The notes under the pieces were generated by a model, which saw only the letters and a program-made list of their open reading frames with translations, had not been told where the DNA came from and did not search any database. DNA of 6,950 nucleotides from Bacillota bacterium. GTDB lineage: Bacteria; Bacillota; Clostridia; Peptostreptococcales; Anaerovoracaceae. Both the position numbers and the translations under genes were made by a program. This document shows, piece by piece, positions 6,652 to 6,950 of the stretch; position 1 is the stretch's first letter, and every line of letters starts with the position of its first letter. The DNA is taken from NCBI GenBank assembly GCA_017619905.1, contig JAFZRK010000180.1:1-6950 (forward strand), read 5' to 3'.

Positions 6652-6950
6652 TCAGGCTGCCGCCATCTTCTCCAGACGCTTCTTCCTTTCGCTGCGGTTG
6701 TGCTCCGCCACGACTTCCTGCGCGTTCAGCTCCCTGATGGTGTTCTCTATCTTTTCTATGTCGAATTTCGACGGGTCTCCGGTGGGTATCTCTATGTCCG
6801 GAAGCTCCGGATCCTTAAGGTCCTTAAGATCGTCCGCTTCCGCGGCCGCCTTCTCCGGCTGCTCCGGATCCTGACTGAAGAACCTCTGCGCCGGGGTCTC
6901 CTCCGCGGCCTGCTCTTCCTCGTCCAGCAGCAGTTTTTCGAACGCAGAAA
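6652..6950 (-). CDS. C-terminal part of an unrecognised acidic protein, ending at an in-frame TGA (possibly the same gene as the next one)
   Basis: An open frame enters from the right edge and runs 98 codons to TGA at 6652-6654. The product is acidic, with DEEEQAAEE near the beginning, a DLKDLKD repeat (6812-6829 in DNA), an ELPDIEIP segment, and a basic helical end, RSERKKRLEKMAAA. No domain is recognised. The frame is exactly that of the downstream protein, and its Ala/Glu/Pro-rich acidic character matches. The helix before the stop continues naturally after it (EAYFRSLDAAAG). I infer that both pieces were, or still are, one protein; a genuine separate gene ending here is the alternative. 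The 5' end lies outside the window. Confidence 0.6.
   Translation of the reverse strand, partial: SAFEKLLLDEEEQAAEETPAQRFFSQDPEQPEKAAAEADDLKDLKDPELPDIEIPTGDPSKFDIEKIENTIRELNAQEVVAEHNRSERKKRLEKMAAA

Noticed and set aside
6621..6654. Selenocysteine reading of the in-frame TGA, with a small CCGC...GCGG hairpin just downstream
   Set aside because: The stem is only 4 bp, the protein is low-complexity with no redox context, and no Cys-containing homologue is known to me. A nonsense change or gene boundary is simpler.

Overview
The window looks like chromosomal DNA of a fairly GC-rich Bacillota, most likely a member of the Clostridia. This rests on protein types, not on a marker gene. The long (~640-residue) glutamine synthetase with its VEMGHKEVGGVKPE signature, the UPF0182 membrane protein and a YmfI/FabG-like reductase are a combination I associate with Clostridia. 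There are no rRNA or tRNA genes, CRISPR arrays, insertion sequences or phage genes.

All real genes lie on the minus strand, packed tightly, so in the direction of transcription the window reads from right to left. First comes an unrecognised acidic Ala/Glu/Pro-rich protein with one membrane segment near its C terminus (6950 down to 5509). Its reading frame is cut by an in-frame TGA at 6652-6654, so it is either one gene with a nonsense codon or two adjacent genes. After a 63-bp gap comes a complete 985-residue UPF0182 integral membrane protein (5445-2488). Directly joined to it, with stop and start codons interleaved, is a complete type I-like glutamine synthetase (start 2485, stop 572). After a 68-bp gap holding an AT-rich direct repeat and a strong hairpin comes a short-chain dehydrogenase/reductase (start 503) that runs off the left edge after about 167 codons.

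The layout suggests a co-transcribed block. The coupling of the UPF0182 protein to glutamine synthetase is firm at the DNA level, but no functional link between them is known to me. The reductase has the full catalytic set of a classical NADP-dependent SDR and resembles YmfI, the enzyme that in Bacillus finishes the elongation factor P modification, more than a housekeeping FabG. The long open frames on the plus strand are antisense shadows of these genes. No previously undescribed system is evident. The points that most deserve checking are the in-frame TGA, the unrecognised tail-anchored-like protein, and the membrane protein/glutamine synthetase coupling.
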